Assembly (NCBI GenBank): GCA_003508835.1
Contig: PUFA01000022.1
Span: 4,588,001-4,652,000 of the forward strand
Length of the DNA stretch: 64,000 nucleotides
Direction: 5' to 3'
From: Eonycteris spelaea
Taxonomy: Eukaryota > Chordata > Mammalia > Chiroptera > Pteropodidae
In this document: positions 25,681-36,849 of the stretch, piece by piece
Position numbering within the stretch: the stretch's first letter is position 1
Layout of the letters: every line of letters begins with the position of its first letter
Position numbers and translations under genes: made by a program
The notes under the pieces: generated by a model
Seen by the model: the letters and a program-made list of their open reading frames with translations, nothing else
What the model was told of the DNA's origin: nothing
The model's database searches: none

Positions 25681-28600
25681 ACCAGGTACAAGCCGCAAAC
25701 AAAAAATGGGAATTTATATTCAGATACACCATTTAAAAGTGTCTCTATGTCCCTGTTATTCTTCTGGAAACACCGCAATGAGAATTTAACATGATTTTAA
25801 CTCTAAATCTTGTCTTTCCTCCTCCATCTGTTCCTCGAGTCAGTGGTCACAGTCAAAGGGGTTGTGAATGATGAATGACATCGAACGAGCTATTTTAAAT
25901 TGTGGGATTATGATCCCACAAAGCGCTGTAATAACCACAAGTGGTTTGGGTGGCCAACAGAGCCCTCATGCATAATGTCTCATAATTCAAAATATGCTTA
26001 GTTGTGTTTTGATGTAACGCAAGCATTCGAGAATAAAAATCTTGTCTATTATTTATTCTTCAGTCGCAGACTCACAAAAATTCCTAAAAAGAGGGATTTG
26101 CCTCCCACTAAGCCAGCAGGACTATGTGTGATGTTAGTCATTTACAATGTTCACATTCACCTTTTCAGCATATACAGCTGTGGCCCCCTTAGCAGTGAGA
26201 GTTCACCGTTCCGTTTTCAAAAGTCATGGGTACATAGATACGAACTTGAGACGCCTAGATGTAGACTGTATTCCATGACTAGAGCTGGAATCTGAGAAGG
26301 GCTCCCCTTGTTCCCTGACCTCCAAAAGCTAGGTTTCAAATATGCACTCATAAATAGGAACTATTTTAATCAAATATGCGGTAAAGCGTATTCCTCTATT
26401 TCCAAGTTTGGCGGGTTATTTATTGGCTTTACTTAAGAGAGCCCTGGATCCAAAAGAAAGAAAATGCTCATAAAATGTCTAGTATTTTCTTCACTTAACT
26501 CTGAATTCCAAAATTGGGAAGCCCTGGAGCTGTCACTGATTAGGCCAACCCATGGTGACTCAGTCTGGCTCACATGACACTGTGGAACAGCTGAGTCTGC
26601 CACTAAGCGGCCTCTCAGTCAGTCAAGGGCCTGTGACCGCCAGGATGTCGTGTGGAACCCTTCAGCATCCATGCTGATCGACAGAGGAAGCACGTCAAAG
26701 CTCACGCTGTTGCAAAGAACATGTGCCATTGCATTTATATTCAGCATCATATTACATGTGCATGTGTAACTCTTTTCATTACTTTTGGAGAAATTATATT
26801 TGAAAATACTATCCTGGGGTTTAAAAGAAAAGTACCTAATTTTTTCTTTCTATTTTTCTTCTTTCTTTACATGTGTGTCCTACTGTATAAATGACTAATC
26901 ATTTACAGTTAATATTAATCTAATATAGTTTGATAAATAATTTATGTACATCCATTTAAGTTTTGTGTCTTGATGATCAAAGCAAAAAGAACTCTAATCT
27001 GTAATATGCAGATAGGAGACAAAGTCACCAAGATATTACAATTCCGATTCATCGCCATACATAACAGGAGGGCCCAGTTGAAACTATGACAAGACTTCAG
27101 TGTCTGCTCCTTCTTTTGATTTTTAATTTAAAGAAATGCAATCTAAAATAAGAATAAGGCACTAAATGCCAATTCATTCTTTCATCCTAAAAAGCTATAT
27201 AGTACAATCATTCATAACCTTAAGTAACAATGATGGTCTACAAGACATACATTTTAAATGTTTCACTTTTAGTCCATCTTTTTAAAGAAAGTATCAGTGT
27301 AATGAAGGCAACCAATTTTCTTTCTTTTTCTTATTAGTTTTTCCCAACTTTTCCAATCATCTTTTCACCTGATACAATCCTAGTTTAACTTTCATTATTT
27401 TTGAAAATAGAAATATATTGAAACAAAGCCTATTTCTTTAACTTTCTTTTTGAAATATTTTTATAGGCTAATCACAGGGTAGTAGTAAGTACGCGTGTGT
27501 GTGAGTACATACATACACACATCCATCATTAATAGATATAGGAAGAACAACAAAGATCATTTTGCTCATCCTTCTAATTTGTTATTAAAAAAAATGAGCC
27601 TGAGAGATTAAATGAATTGTACATGTTTCTGAAAAACTGTTAGATATATAATTAGAACCCCAGTTTTCAAATGTCCCCTTTCCTAGCGAACGATTGTGAA
27701 GATTCCAAAAGCCCATAATTGAAACAGCTGTCAGTCAACCACAATAAATGGAATCATGCCAAAGTCTTTAAAGAACCCTCCTGAGCATTAGAAAATGGTC
27801 AGCATGGCTGACTCCCCACTGAATTATTTTGATATGTTTTTTATATTGTGTAGCAGAAAAAAAACACACACATCAAGATGTTTTAAGGGTCATCATTAAG
27901 CCTCTAATGCTGCAGCACTGTGTAAATTGCATCCAAGTGCTAAACCCACCGCCCATTCATCCAAGTGTCTGCAGGCACTTAACTTGAACTTCTAGAGGTC
28001 ATGCCGAACAGCCTGCTTGCGTGCTCAGTGTCTGCATGTGCCACAGATCACAGGAGTCCTGCAGACAGTTCTCCGGGAATGTGATGTCTCGCTCCCTTTT
28101 GTCTGAATTTATTATGGCTACCAATACTGTGCAGAAGCCCATAAAGGAGTAGATAACTACTACATATCTGAGATATGTACGTCTCATGGGGTAGCCAGCA
28201 GCTGGAATTTCTCTAAAATTTTATTTTGACACAAGACTGTCTCAGTTGCTTGGATCTGGCCTCTGACTTGTGGCCATCTTTGCTGTCTGGAAAGTATTGC
28301 GACTTAGTGAACGAACTACATGCAAGGGAAGGATAAAACGGCATTGAATTAAAACAGGATTAATATTAGTATGAAGGCAGTTGAGGAGAGTGGGGCTATA
28401 AAGGTCCTTCACGTTTTTCTCTTTAACAACCTGTTTTCAAGGATGGCAAGCCAAGCTTATAAACTTGTCTCTAAGCTAAAACCTGGAGAGTTATTACAGG
28501 TGTCAGACTGGAAATGACATTTATTGGCTCCCTCTAACATTTTGTCCTTTTAATGGTAAAAGGGTCTAGGGCACAGAGTTGGTATGTCTTAGAGTTGTTT

Positions 28601-29369
28601 TGTTTTAAATCAGAGTGTCTGGATGATTTGTGGATGACATTCTGGGTTTTAAACAAAGTGAAAAATGTTGGGGTTTCCTGTTTTATTACAAATAATAAGT
28701 ACACTCATATCAGAGTATTAAAGAGTAAGGGTATCACATACTTTTTATAATTCTTTGTAGTACGTTAGTGTAGTGGTGGGTTTGTTGTACATATATGTAT
28801 TGTATATTTAATGTTAATAGATCTAAATCAAAATAGTATAAAATGGATTCAAATGATCGATGATACACTTTTGGGGAAGTCTCTGACATAAGCCTGTTAA
28901 CTTAAAATCTGAGAACATAAATATCCCGAGACAAAAAGAAGATCATATAATCAGTAGATTTCAGAAGAGTGTCTCATGAAACTTTGACTAAATATATTTT
29001 CTGAAGTTATTTTTTTTAAAATAATTCCTTACAATACTCTGAAGTAATGCTTGTTGGAAAAATTTTATGTTCGATTTAAATTGTATCCTTAGTCTTACCT
29101 TACCCCAAGACTAGCACAAAATGGCTTTGATTGTCCCCTGCCACCATTTTGCCATTGCTCTTTTGCAAGTTTGATATCTACAGATCCTTCTGGTAAACGT
29201 GAGAAGGAGGGAAAAAAAATAGAAATTGGCAGTTATTTGAGAGGTAATGCCTGACTCAATGGATACCTCCTTTGGAATTCCGAGTTTACACCTCAGTAGG
29301 AAGTCACTAACCTTTAGAATGACCATGTTATTGTGGTAAAGAGATCGTATTTATAACTGCCACCCTGTT
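25681..29369. other. Gene-free stretch with one small perfect hairpin
   Basis: At 25900-25921 a 9-bp perfect inverted repeat, TTGTGGGAT/ATCCCACAA, has a 4-nt loop. The part 27890-28250 is complex, higher-GC sequence that stands out from its surroundings. No repeat consensus, tRNA or exon was recognised in the rest. Confidence 0.45.
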
Positions 29370-29540
29370 ACACCTTGACATTGTGTTCTTGCTTAGGCTA
29401 CTTAACTGCAAGCCTCTATTTCCTTATCCATGAAATAGGATTTCTCATCATTTCTAGTAGACATTTTGTGAAATCAAATGAAATAATGAATGTATATTTT
29501 TAGCAGATTCTTACAAAATATGAGCCTGATGTAAGTCACC
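29370..29540 (+). repeat. MIR SINE, plus orientation
   Basis: In order: 'cttgacattgtgttcttgct', 'taggctacttaactgcaagc', 'ctctatttccttatccatga', 'aataggatttctcatcattt', 'gtgaaatcaaatgaaataat'. This is the core and 3' half of MIR (CTTGGGCAAGTTACTTAACC ... TTTCCTCATCTGTAAAATGGG). Confidence 0.7.
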
Positions 29541-30027
29541 AATGAACTATTATTTTTGTTCTAAAACAACTGTGTAAATTCCTATGAATACAGTTATGGA
29601 TAAAATTCTGTAAAAAATACACACTCTGCTACTAGTTAATTCTACCTTTTTTTTTTGGAGAAAAGTTAGATATTTTTCAAGTGAGATGATATATAGACTG
29701 CCTTAAATTTACATTCATTGTTAAAAAGGTAACATTTAACTGACAGGAATTGTATTTAGATTTTGGTTCTATCTAAAAGGCCAAGGCAATGTGTATAAGA
29801 ATGCCTTTGTTAATTCAAAGAACATTAGATAGAATGAGGAACTTTGTTATTCGATATAGACTCAAATACTGGTTAAAGTCTTATTGTGTACTACATCTGG
29901 AACCACATGAGGTTAGTACTTATTTACTAAAGCCCAGAGGACTTCCAGTTACTTGTTCTCAGTTATTACACATCGCTCAGCTATTACACGTGAAGTGAGA
30001 TGTCAACTAACTTTAGAAACCACGTAT

Positions 30028-30095
30028 CCCAGTTGCTGTGGCTGCATTACAAAGCACCCTGAAACTTTAGTGGCTTTGCACAATGCTTCACCTTG
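30028..30095 (-). mobile_element. MaLR/LTR-like fragment, minus orientation
   Basis: 'cagttgctgtggctgcatta', 'caaagcaccctgaaacttta' and 'gtggctttgcacaatgcttc' match the 3' end of mammalian MLT-type LTRs read in reverse (GGCTGCNNNAACAAANTACC ... TAGTGGCTTAAAACA). Only about 70 bases are recognisable. Confidence 0.4.
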
Positions 30096-30397
30096 CTATC
30101 GTCAAGGCCTGTGTACAAAAAATCGAGGTGTCTGATGACCTCTTGCACAACTCAGTCATGTAAATTGAGTAGAGTTATATTGTAGTCTCTTTTTTTTATG
30201 CGTGAAGCATAGGGTATACTTATTAAGAAAAATATTCCTTACCTGTCTCAGCAACATCAACAATTGTTCTCAGAGACTCACGCTAGGCATATATTTAGAC
30301 AGCTTTCTGTGGACTCTGAAAAGTAGAGGCTGTTTACATTAATGCACAGTATCAAGTAATGTCTGGTTCAAGTAGAATATTAAGTTAAATTAAAAAT

Positions 30398-30407
30398 TGA
30401 AGAATTC
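30398..30407. repeat. Target-site duplication, left copy
   Basis: TGAAGAATTC, repeated exactly at 30640-30649, bounds the composite SINE. A 10-bp perfect duplication shows that the element between was inserted by retrotransposition as a single unit. Confidence 0.85.
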
Positions 30408-30639
30408 TGGATATGGTTTCATAGTGTAGCAGTTAGCACATCTGCTTTATATGTAGAAGGTCCTGAGTTCACACCCCAATGGGACCACTGTTTATGGTCT
30501 ATGGCCTTGCCATCCTGAACAAGCCTGATGTCTGATCTTGGAAGCAAAGCAGGGTTGAGCCTGGTTAATACTTGGATGGGAGACCACCTAGGAAGACCAG
30601 GTGCTGTAAGCATAAATAACAACAGCAACAACAACAAAA
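30408..30639 (+). repeat. Composite tRNA/5S rRNA SINE (MEG-TR type)
   Basis: Two RNA-derived modules lie head to tail between perfect 10-bp target-site duplications. Module 1 (30415-30487) is tRNA-like and closest by eye to tRNA-Val: it has TAGTGTAGCAGTTAGCAC at the A-box position and GAGTTCACACC at the B-box position (two changes from GGTTCGANNCC), and it ends in GGGACCA. Module 2 (30498-30611) is nearly full-length 5S rRNA: CCTGAACAAGCC, AGCAAAGCAGGGT, CTGGTTAATACTTGGATGGG and GGTGCTGTAAGC. A tail of CAACAACAA units follows. RNA polymerase III would transcribe it and L1 machinery would mobilise it. A hybrid of this design is reported from fruit bats, so it is the main taxonomic marker in the window. 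Its 5S module shares derived changes with the element at 24722. Confidence 0.9.
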
Positions 30640-30649
30640 TGAAGAATTC
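30640..30649. repeat. Target-site duplication, right copy
   Basis: TGAAGAATTC, identical to 30398-30407. It fixes the 3' boundary of the composite SINE after its CAA-rich tail. Confidence 0.85.
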
Positions 30650-31928
30650 AAAAAATTATGTTTTGTAAATTGTTCAGTAGATACAATCTCTGCATTTATA
30701 GAATCTAGAAAATATTTCTCAGAAAGAACAGGCAAAAAGAGCAAAGTTGAGAGTCAATTTTATTTCCTGAATTTTATTAATGGTTTTGGTAGACTCGGCA
30801 AATTCTGTGATAGCTGTAAGCGAGTAGTTGTCCATCTGAGCAGAGAAACTCTGATGCAGGAAGCTATTAGATTCCTCTGTGTGATCAGATGTTACTTTTT
30901 TGGAGGTTACGTAAAAGTTACAGTTGGTTGTGAAGAAGGTTGTAGTCTCTGACTTTTTTTTCAGATGTGTGTTAGTCCAGGCAATCTCTTGTTGTGTACA
31001 TTGCCTCCCTTGTATATACTGATAAGTAACTGGGAAGGAGGCCCATGGCCATTTGAGATGCCCTTGGCCATGTGGCTAGTGCTGTATCTTTCCATCTCAA
31101 TAAATGAAGCCTTTCGAAAAAGGGGCCGGTATTCGTAAGGGTGCACATTGTTGGCAAGGGTGTGTTTTTATCATCATCCCTGGGATTAGGAAGAGCTATA
31201 ACTTCATCTCTGTAATCTTGTAGTGTTCCCTAGCGCTGACTCTGGATTGCATGGGTTTAATCTGACTGCACAGATCACGAGCATCCTGATTACGACAGGG
31301 TCTCCGGGCATTCCTTAAGGGAGACTCCGTAGCAAGTGGTTTGTTGCTCTAGTCGATGGCACTAGTTAGGAATAGTGGATGGTTATCTGATTTGAAGTAA
31401 AAGCCCATAGGATTCCGAGGGCATTTAGAAGTCACGCGTGGCATCTTCGAGTCTGATTTTGTGGAAATAGATGTTGTTGGTAAGGGTGGGTGTAAGAGGA
31501 AGAGTACCAGCCTCAAGGCTGAAGTATGTGCTCACGGCAGCAGGGCTGACTGACCGATCAGCCAACGGCATGGTTCCCATTGTCCCCAGGGTGCCCATGT
31601 GGTGTGTCTCCATGTGATGTCCATGTAACATGCTGTTTCCAGACACACCTTGTCAGCAGTAGGATGTATGGGAGTGAGTGATGCACCATGGATGCGCAGT
31701 GGACACCGGCGAGGATAAGAACCCCTCAGGTGGGAGGGGCCCAGTGACAGAGTCGAGGTGAAAGTCAGAGATCAGAGATCATCTGTGGCTAGCAGTGTAG
31801 AATGTGATTTCCCCCTGGCTTTCCCCAAAATATTGTTACCCAGTCCAGGGGTGCTTAATTCCTCTTCCTGGTTGTCAGAAGTCAGTTCAGGGTTGTTCGG
31901 AAAAAACTGTCATTAGTTGAGCAAAGTA
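30650..31928. other. Unassigned stretch with an odd minus-strand open frame
   Basis: Moderately GC-rich, with scattered CpG. The minus strand holds a 73-codon frame (31646-31425) whose peptide is His/Met/Thr-rich early (HHMETHHMGTLGTMGTM) and then less biased, ending at a TAA. A second minus-strand frame (31146-30961) encodes a mixed-composition peptide. Neither is recognised, and neither starts with a supported initiator or splice site. They may be pieces of an old retrocopy or LTR, or chance. Confidence 0.3.
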
Positions 31929-32329
31929 CAGTTGACTTTTGAAAAATGGGATTTAGAGAACTGACACCCGTGCACTCAAAAACCTGCTGTAACTCTTGAC
32001 TCCCCCAAAACTAAACTACAATTGTTCATCAGTATCCACAGCGGATTGGTTCCAGAACCCCCCCCCCCCAGATACCCACAGCCGTGACTGCGCAAGTCCC
32101 TAGGTAACGTGGCTGAGAACAATGAATGCAGCCGGCTGTCAGCATCCGCAGATTCCCCGCTGTGGATTGAAAATAGTTTTACATGGCGGTTAATTTGTGG
32201 TTAATCTGCGGATGCGAAACCAGGGATTGAATGTACACAGGGCCGACTATAATTAGTAAAAAAAAAAAAAAAAAATACGCGTAAGTGGACCTGGTGCCGT
32301 TCAAACCCGTGTTGCACAAGGGTCACGTG
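31929..32329 (+). mobile_element. Tigger-type (TcMar) DNA transposon, non-autonomous
   Basis: The ends are inverted repeats: the left end starts CAGTTGACTTTTGAAAAATG and the right end finishes CAAACCCGTGTTGCACAAG then GGTCACGTG, matching the Tigger2/MER2-type terminus CAGTTGACCCTTGAACAACA. Both ends are flanked by TA (31927-31928 and 32330-32331), the target duplication of Tc1/mariner elements. Inside are 'ttggttccagaacccc' and 'gtggattgaaaatagtttt', also typical. A C12 run (32058-32069) and an A run (about 32260-32277) interrupt it. There is no transposase frame. Confidence 0.8.
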
Positions 32330-32334
32330 TAAGT

Positions 32335-32560
32335 GGGCAGCAGGTGAGGACGTGTCCTGGACGGTGAGAGGATCCCGGCTGAGGAAGGCCCCGGAGCGGG
32401 CGGGTCGCACAGCGCCTTGGCGGGACCGAGGCGGATGCGGCGCGGCTCTGCGCTGGCTGAGGGAGACGGGAAAGGTGAGGGCATCAGGTGGTACCGCCAT
32501 GTCGGGGTTCCCACCTCATACTATGGTAGTCGATCGTTTGATGTCAATCCTTGTCGGTGG
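32335..32560. promoter_or_regulatory. Small CpG-dense patch (orphan CpG islet)
   Basis: About 18 CpG in the 135 bases after 32341, including GGAGCGGGCGGGTCGCACAG and GGATGCGGCGCGG, against a CpG-poor background. It is too short for a standard CpG island. A plus-strand frame opens at 32352, and GTGAGG at 32474-32479 could act as a splice donor, so an orphan promoter with a first exon is possible. No TATA box or gene is evident. Confidence 0.4.
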
Positions 32561-32859
32561 GCTTGACCCCTGCCAGAGACATTCTGTATAGCCAGGGGGC
32601 CACTTCTTCATTTTTTAATTTCCAAGGAAGGTTCTTAAGAAAAGACGGGGCTTCACAGGGAGAGAGAGGGTGTATCATCTTCTCTGAATCAGCAACATTC
32701 CCTCCTTACTGACCCTCCTTGTTTTTTCTGGTTTTCTTTCTCTGCTGGTGATCACCTACAAAGCTGAGGGAAAATTATGCTCATCATTATCACAATCTTA
32801 CCGTTCTGGCTTTTATTCTAGAGGGCATCAGTTCTCTTTTCTGGGGTCCTGCTCTCTCT

Positions 32860-33700
32860 TTCTTCGTAGGCCCCTGTGTTATTAAGCTACCTGCCAAAGA
32901 AACAATAAACCCAGGTGGCTTCCCAGATGAGTTATCTGAAACCTTTAAGAAATAGAATTCAGAGACAGAAGGAAACTTCCAATTTCCTTTTTGTAACGCC
33001 ATCATAACACTGAGAGAAATTTCTACCAAACGTAACACAACAAATAGCTGTGTAAGACTTATTAATATTTATGAATATCATTAGAAAATTACTTACTAAA
33101 ACTTTATAAATAGAATTCCATAGCACATTAACAGAGTAACATACCATAATAAACTAGATGATAACAGTCACACATGGATAGGTCAATATTTTGCAACCTG
33201 TAAATTAAGTCGACCATGTTATTAATTCAAAAAACAAAATTATATGATTAGTTCAATAGATGCCAACATTGGAAAGTGAAGACAGCGTTAGTTATCTTTG
33301 TTTGCAGATAACACGATGGTAAAGTTACACAGCACAAATTATATAAAAAAGTACAATAAAATTTTAATATGGTTACTGATCATAAATTAGTATATAAAAA
33401 TCATGACTTGTCCTAAATAAAAACTAACAACTTAGGATATACTCTATAAAATCTAAGAAAGACCATAAGAAAAGCTGTGAAAAATGGAAAGTTATATATA
33501 TATTTTTTTCATAAAAAGATTCAGTATTTTTTAAATTATGTTATCTGAATTACCTGGTAAATCGGTATGCTCAGAATCAAACAAACTAAAAAACTTTAAG
33601 GTGCTGTGACTTTAATAAAATGATTCTTCATTTTATCTGAACATAAAGTTACTAAACAAGTACTAAAGCAAAAGTGAAGGACTACAACATGGTCGACAGC
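32860..33700 (+). mobile_element. Decayed LINE-1 ORF2 fragment (reverse transcriptase region), plus
   Basis: The order of L1 ORF2 is still readable: 'ggcttcccagatgagttatc' (from GGTGAATTCTACC), 'aaattatatgattagttcaa' then 'tagatgcc' (from ATTATATGATCATCTCAATAGATGC), and 'ttatctttgtttgcagataa' (from GTCACTGTTTGCAGATGAC, the catalytic FADD block). All frames are broken by stops and indels. It is an inactive copy on the opposite strand to the other two L1 fragments. Confidence 0.7.
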
Positions 33701-36475
33701 TATAGTGAATAAACAGCATGAACCTGGCAAAGAATGGACAGACATTCTCTGAAGAAACACTGGGGCGAAGTAGGTGAATAAGAGGGGTGCTTAGAAATTA
33801 GGAGCGGGTCCAGCCAGTGATCCACGTGAAGGGAACGCAGCCGGAGCGGTGCAGACCGGGCTCTGCACATCACAGCATTGCCGAAAGTCTTATTCTAAGA
33901 AAAAATGTGAAGTCATTGAAACTTTTTAACTAGGGAGATGATAGGAGAGAATTTGCTTTGCAAAGATCATAGTCCTAGAATTACTAAATATAGCAAATAA
34001 GCAGCCAAATTAAGACAAAAAATTTGAAATGAGGAAGTCCTAGAAGCCCAAAGGAATAATATATTTTCGAATAATTGTTTATTTGTAAAAAAAAAAAAAA
34101 AGTGCTGCTATTCCATTTGAATAAGGAGTACAAGTTAATTGGACACAGAATCTTTTATTTGTCAGTGCCCTTTGGAAGTTACTTTATTACTTTTTGGCAT
34201 TTGATATATCGTAGAAAATTTTTAAAATATATAGATCTCTGTTCATGTGTTGGTAATCTGTGTTGTTATAATCATGAATGCTTGTAGCATTTGACTTTGG
34301 AGACATTATAGAAACTGTAACCATGCTATATTCAGTATAGATATCGTCTTATCTATTTTTCCAAATGCTTGTTAAACATTCTTGGTTTTCAGACTTAGAC
34401 TTAACTTTAAATTAGAAATCTTTTATTATTTTCTGTTGTTTTTTTCTCTGTTTTTTTTTATTTCTAATCTATAATCTCCTTCTGTAAATACTAAATATAA
34501 TTATTGATTTCAGTATTTTCTTTGTTTCATATTTTTTTGTGTGTTTTCTTTTTGGCTTCTTACAATTTAGATTGTTTACAGTTTATAGCCTGCTATTTAC
34601 TATCTCAAATGTGAATTCATTTTTTTTCGTGGTTTTCCTGTTAATGGAGCTATCCTTTGTCTTTTTTACACATGTCGCTTTCTCTTTTGTAAAGAATCCA
34701 AAGCATTTTTATTAGTCTTCTTAAAAAAAAAAAAAAGTTTTTAGATAAGAGTCGTTTATTCCAAATATTTGGTTCATTACTTCTCTGCTCCTCTGTAGTA
34801 GTATTTTTTTCCTGTGGGACCTATGTTAAATATTGTCTATTTCTCTAGTTCAATTTCTTACATGTTCTTAGGAAAAAAGTATTCTTTTTTGATTCTCTGA
34901 AACACCCCCAGTAGCGAATTCTTACTCACATCCATTAAATGAATAGATGACAGAATTAATCATCTGCTTAAAGGAGAAAGAGAAAAAGCAACAAGATTGT
35001 ATGAAAGAATCACAAATTATTACACTTTTAAAAATAAAATAATAGAAATAAATTAATCGTTATGTTGCTCCATAGATGGAGTTATTTAAGGGCCGCGCAA
35101 GTATTGGCAAAGATTCTGCCCTTGAACAAACTCCGCCGGGCTTGCAGAGCCCTGCTCCTGCTCAGCTCCCGGCCTTGGCCCCCATCCTTGCTGCGGCTGC
35201 ATAGCCGTTTTTGCAAAAATCCAGGGGCTTTTACAGGAATCCCGCTATCCTTGATGTGTCCTCATCGTAAGTTTCCATCCATGACCTCCCAACTGCTCCT
35301 CGGCTCCGAGTCCCCACTTGTCCTCGCTGTGTTTGGAATGGAGCCCAGTTCCATAATGTCTCTTTCCCCCTACTGCAGTGGTTTCTGAATCACATCTGTT
35401 TTCATCACTTTAACCACTGTCCAGCTCTGGTTTCCTTTAAAATAGCCTTTAAAAACATACAATATATATATGAGGATACATTGCAATTTGAGCCAGATAA
35501 GAAATCAAAGTAGACAGTTTTAAATAATGGAATTAGGCATGCTCCTATCATTAAAAAAAAAAAAAAAAAAAAAAAAAGAAAGAAAAAAAACTCTTAAAGG
35601 GCAAAATAATAAAGGAAAAGACAGAACAGTGCGGCTCAAGCCACAGCATCCTCCAGAAAACCTTGCCTTATTAAGCTAATTGGTTTCTGTTTGCTTCCTG
35701 GCTGTTCCCCAGGTGCTTTCTGCTCTTCCCTGTAGGGGTCCCAGTTTTTCCAAGATGGTGAGAGTGTCTTACTCAGTGTGCAGTAAATACTCAGTAAGAG
35801 CTAACTTCCTAACTGCCCGGAGTTGAGCTGCCTTCCACAACAAAGCTATAAGAATTGCTAACAAGGGAATCCAGCCCAGTGGACCCCCGGCTCCTCCTCC
35901 CAGCCTCAGAGACCTTTTTATCGGCTATGCAGTGCGAGTGGCCAATCTGAATTAAGAAAAGACAATGAGGAATGCCCTATTTCATATGAAGAGAATTAAA
36001 AACAAACATCTTTCCCGGGGTGCTTTTCCACATATTTCTACCATAATGTGCACTATCTCCATGGCAAACATAATTTTCATAATAATTATTTCATTTAATA
36101 ATAATTCACTTAATGATAGCAACATGACGGGTAAATATGTATTTTATTATCGATTATAAACCTACTATTTTTTAATTGGTTATATTGAACTTTATGACTT
36201 AAAGTGGTATTTTAGAGAATTCATTACACTCAAAAAATGCTTTCCATAGAATTATTTTTGTGAACAGAATTGTTTTAAGGCTAATTCCTGATGCGGCAAA
36301 TAAAAAAAGGATTTGAGGATTACAGTCTATCGTGATTCTTATACATAGACTTCAGAGGGTAGAATTGATATTGTACAAAACTGATTTTTGAGAACGAGAG
36401 TTTACAGATAAATAGATTTGCATTGCCTTATCTAGAATGTCTTTCTAAAACTGTTAATTTTTTTTCATTCCTTAG
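33701..36475. other. AT-rich stretch; GC-richer island at 35060-35400
   Basis: Mostly AT-rich with T and A homopolymers (A24 near 35552). The segment 35060-35400 is richer in GC and has a 108-codon plus-strand frame (Leu/Arg-rich) that I cannot assign; it may be an old LTR. Nothing else was recognised. Confidence 0.4.
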
Positions 36476-36511
36476 GAAGATTTAAAGCAACTTCAAGTAG
36501 ACCTACCCTGG
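36476..36511 (+). other. Candidate 36-nt microexon
   Basis: A pyrimidine tract (AATTTTTTTTCATTCCTTAG) ends at an AG at 36474-36475, and a near-consensus donor GTAAGT lies at 36512-36517. The 36-nt segment between is a multiple of three and open in two frames: EDLKQLQVDLPW in frame 1, or RFKATSSRPTL in frame 3; frame 2 has a stop. Possible branch-point sequences (CTAAAAC, TGTTAAT) lie 20-30 bases upstream. No gene is recognised. Chance pairing of strong sites in 64 kb is possible, so this is a candidate only. Confidence 0.35.
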
Positions 36512-36849
36512 GTAAGTTAAGTGCTTGAGTTTGTTTCCTGTGGTTGGGCAATATCTCATTACTCTCGGTCAAAACACATTCAGAAGATATGAATGTCTTT
36601 CACTTTGATTCCTTATTTTTATTGTAGCTGAGATTAAAAATAATTTATGATTGTAAATTTTATGCAATGGATTTTTAGGTCGCCTAGCTACATTACTTTG
36701 GTATTCCAAAAATGTTATTCTATATTTGAGTACTATAAAAGCCATCGAGATAGAATTCTAGAATAGAAACAGATTGTTTGACATTTGGTGGTTCTTTATT
36801 TCGATAAAAGTGATGCACGTAGAAAAATTTAGCTTTTAAAAAAAAAATT
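36512..36849. other. Short gene-free stretch
   Basis: AT-rich, ending in an A-run and AAATTT next to the LTR boundary. Nothing recognised. Confidence 0.5.

Noticed and set aside
30415..30487. A functional tRNA gene
   Set aside because: The cloverleaf is degraded, the B box has two changes, there is no Pol III T-run after the module, and it is fused to a 5S body inside one target-site duplication.
35062..35388. 108-codon Leu/Arg-rich plus-strand frame
   Set aside because: No family resemblance, no splice context; the locally high GC explains the lack of stops.
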